DNA from: Flavobacteriaceae bacterium
Lineage (GTDB): Bacteria > Bacteroidota > Bacteroidia > Flavobacteriales > Flavobacteriaceae
Assembly (NCBI GenBank): GCA_028280265.1
Contig: JANQMD010000010.1
Coordinates: 1 to 64,000 of the forward strand
DNA: 64,000 bases
Direction of reading: 5' to 3'
The first letter of the stretch is position 1, and each line of letters begins with the position of its first letter. Shown here piece after piece: positions 63,717 through 64,000 of this stretch. Position numbers and translations under genes: made by a program. The notes beneath the pieces are model-generated. The model worked only from the letters and a program-made list of their open reading frames with translations. It was not told the origin of the DNA and ran no database searches.

Positions 63717-64000
63717 TGCTCAAAGAAAAATTATCTAAATACAACGTCATCTTGGCCTCTGGTTCACCAAGAAGGCAGAACTTCTTAAAAGAGTTAGACA
63801 TTCCATTTACCGTTCAAGTAAAGAGTGTGGATGAAGTGTACCCGAGTCATTTAAAGGCTTCTGAAATCACAGAATACCTTTCAGAATTAAAATCCAATGC
63901 TTTTACCGATTTAAAGGAAAAGGATCTTCTCATTACTTCTGATACCATTGTTTGGTTTGAAGGTAGCGCTTTAGAGAAACCCAAAGATAAAAAAGAAGCT
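63716..64000 (+). CDS. Maf-like nucleotide pyrophosphatase, partial (runs off the right edge)
   Basis: 95 codons are in the window: MLKEKLSKYNVILASGSPRR, the Maf motif ILASGSPRRxxFL, followed by YPSHLKASEITEYLSELKS and LITSDTIVWFEGSALEKPKD with the catalytic Asp region SDT. Maf proteins hydrolyse non-canonical or canonical nucleoside triphosphates and affect septum formation. It overlaps the stop of the prenyltransferase gene by one base and continues outside the window. Confidence 0.93.
   Translation, partial: MLKEKLSKYNVILASGSPRRQNFLKELDIPFTVQVKSVDEVYPSHLKASEITEYLSELKSNAFTDLKEKDLLITSDTIVWFEGSALEKPKDKKEA

Overview
The window looks like a chromosomal segment of a member of the Flavobacteriaceae (Bacteroidota), probably a free-living aerobe. 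The support is AT-rich DNA, several proteins with C-terminal type IX secretion (T9SS) sorting domains, many lipoproteins, Bacteroidota-restricted families (DUF4251, DUF4252, DUF6090, DUF6503, YtxJ), and upstream boxes that fit the flavobacterial promoter form TTG-N17-23-TAnnTTTG. I recognised no tRNA, rRNA, CRISPR array or complete insertion sequence. Genus cannot be fixed from the sequence alone.

Region 1-8.0 kb is accessory. It has visibly AT-richer DNA, long gaps full of inverted repeats, a partial unknown gene with a divergent HTH regulator, and a large defence-like gene. That gene has an Mrr-type nuclease domain followed by a STAND-like P-loop NTPase and is broken by one in-frame TAG. 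After it come an orphan lipoprotein and a membrane M50 metalloprotease fused to TPRs. These last two genes are separated by copies of one composite repeat.

Region 8.0-23 kb is mostly housekeeping and envelope genes: DUF4251 lipoprotein, MFS exporter, pseudouridine synthase, a two-gene secreted/lipoprotein operon, a large BNR-repeat T9SS protein, a DUF6090 membrane protein with a 59-residue CPXCG protein, an NADP-dependent oxidoreductase, a PepSY-TM protein, a fused alpha/beta 2-oxoacid dehydrogenase E1, a methionine-type aminotransferase, an Lrp regulator and an M14 carboxypeptidase.

Region 23-35 kb holds an HTH regulator behind a palindrome-rich control region, an M1 aminopeptidase, an ECF sigma / putative anti-sigma / DUF4252 / DUF4252 operon, two tandem S41-type lipoproteins of which the first has lost its catalytic lysine, DUF72, and a tight YCF48-like lipoprotein / lipoprotein / peptidase T operon.

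Region 35-47 kb has a 1038-residue trypsin-like protein with a very long C-terminal region, a HAD hydrolase, a small acyltransferase, RmuC, GlyA divergent from fumarylacetoacetase, a DEAD/DEAH helicase without a normal start codon, and YtxJ.

Region 47-64 kb has a one-protein two-component system (sensor, receiver and AraC output), an 1804-residue LRR plus duplicated beta-helix T9SS adhesin-like protein, ClpB, and a TetR regulator sharing a palindromic operator with a thioesterase gene. It ends with a histidine phosphatase, a subtilisin-like T9SS protease lacking the usual Asp, a DUF6503 lipoprotein, and the run smpB / UbiA prenyltransferase / maf, which leaves the window.

Several gaps carry short repeats with complementary ends, of the kind scattered through Bacteroidota chromosomes.
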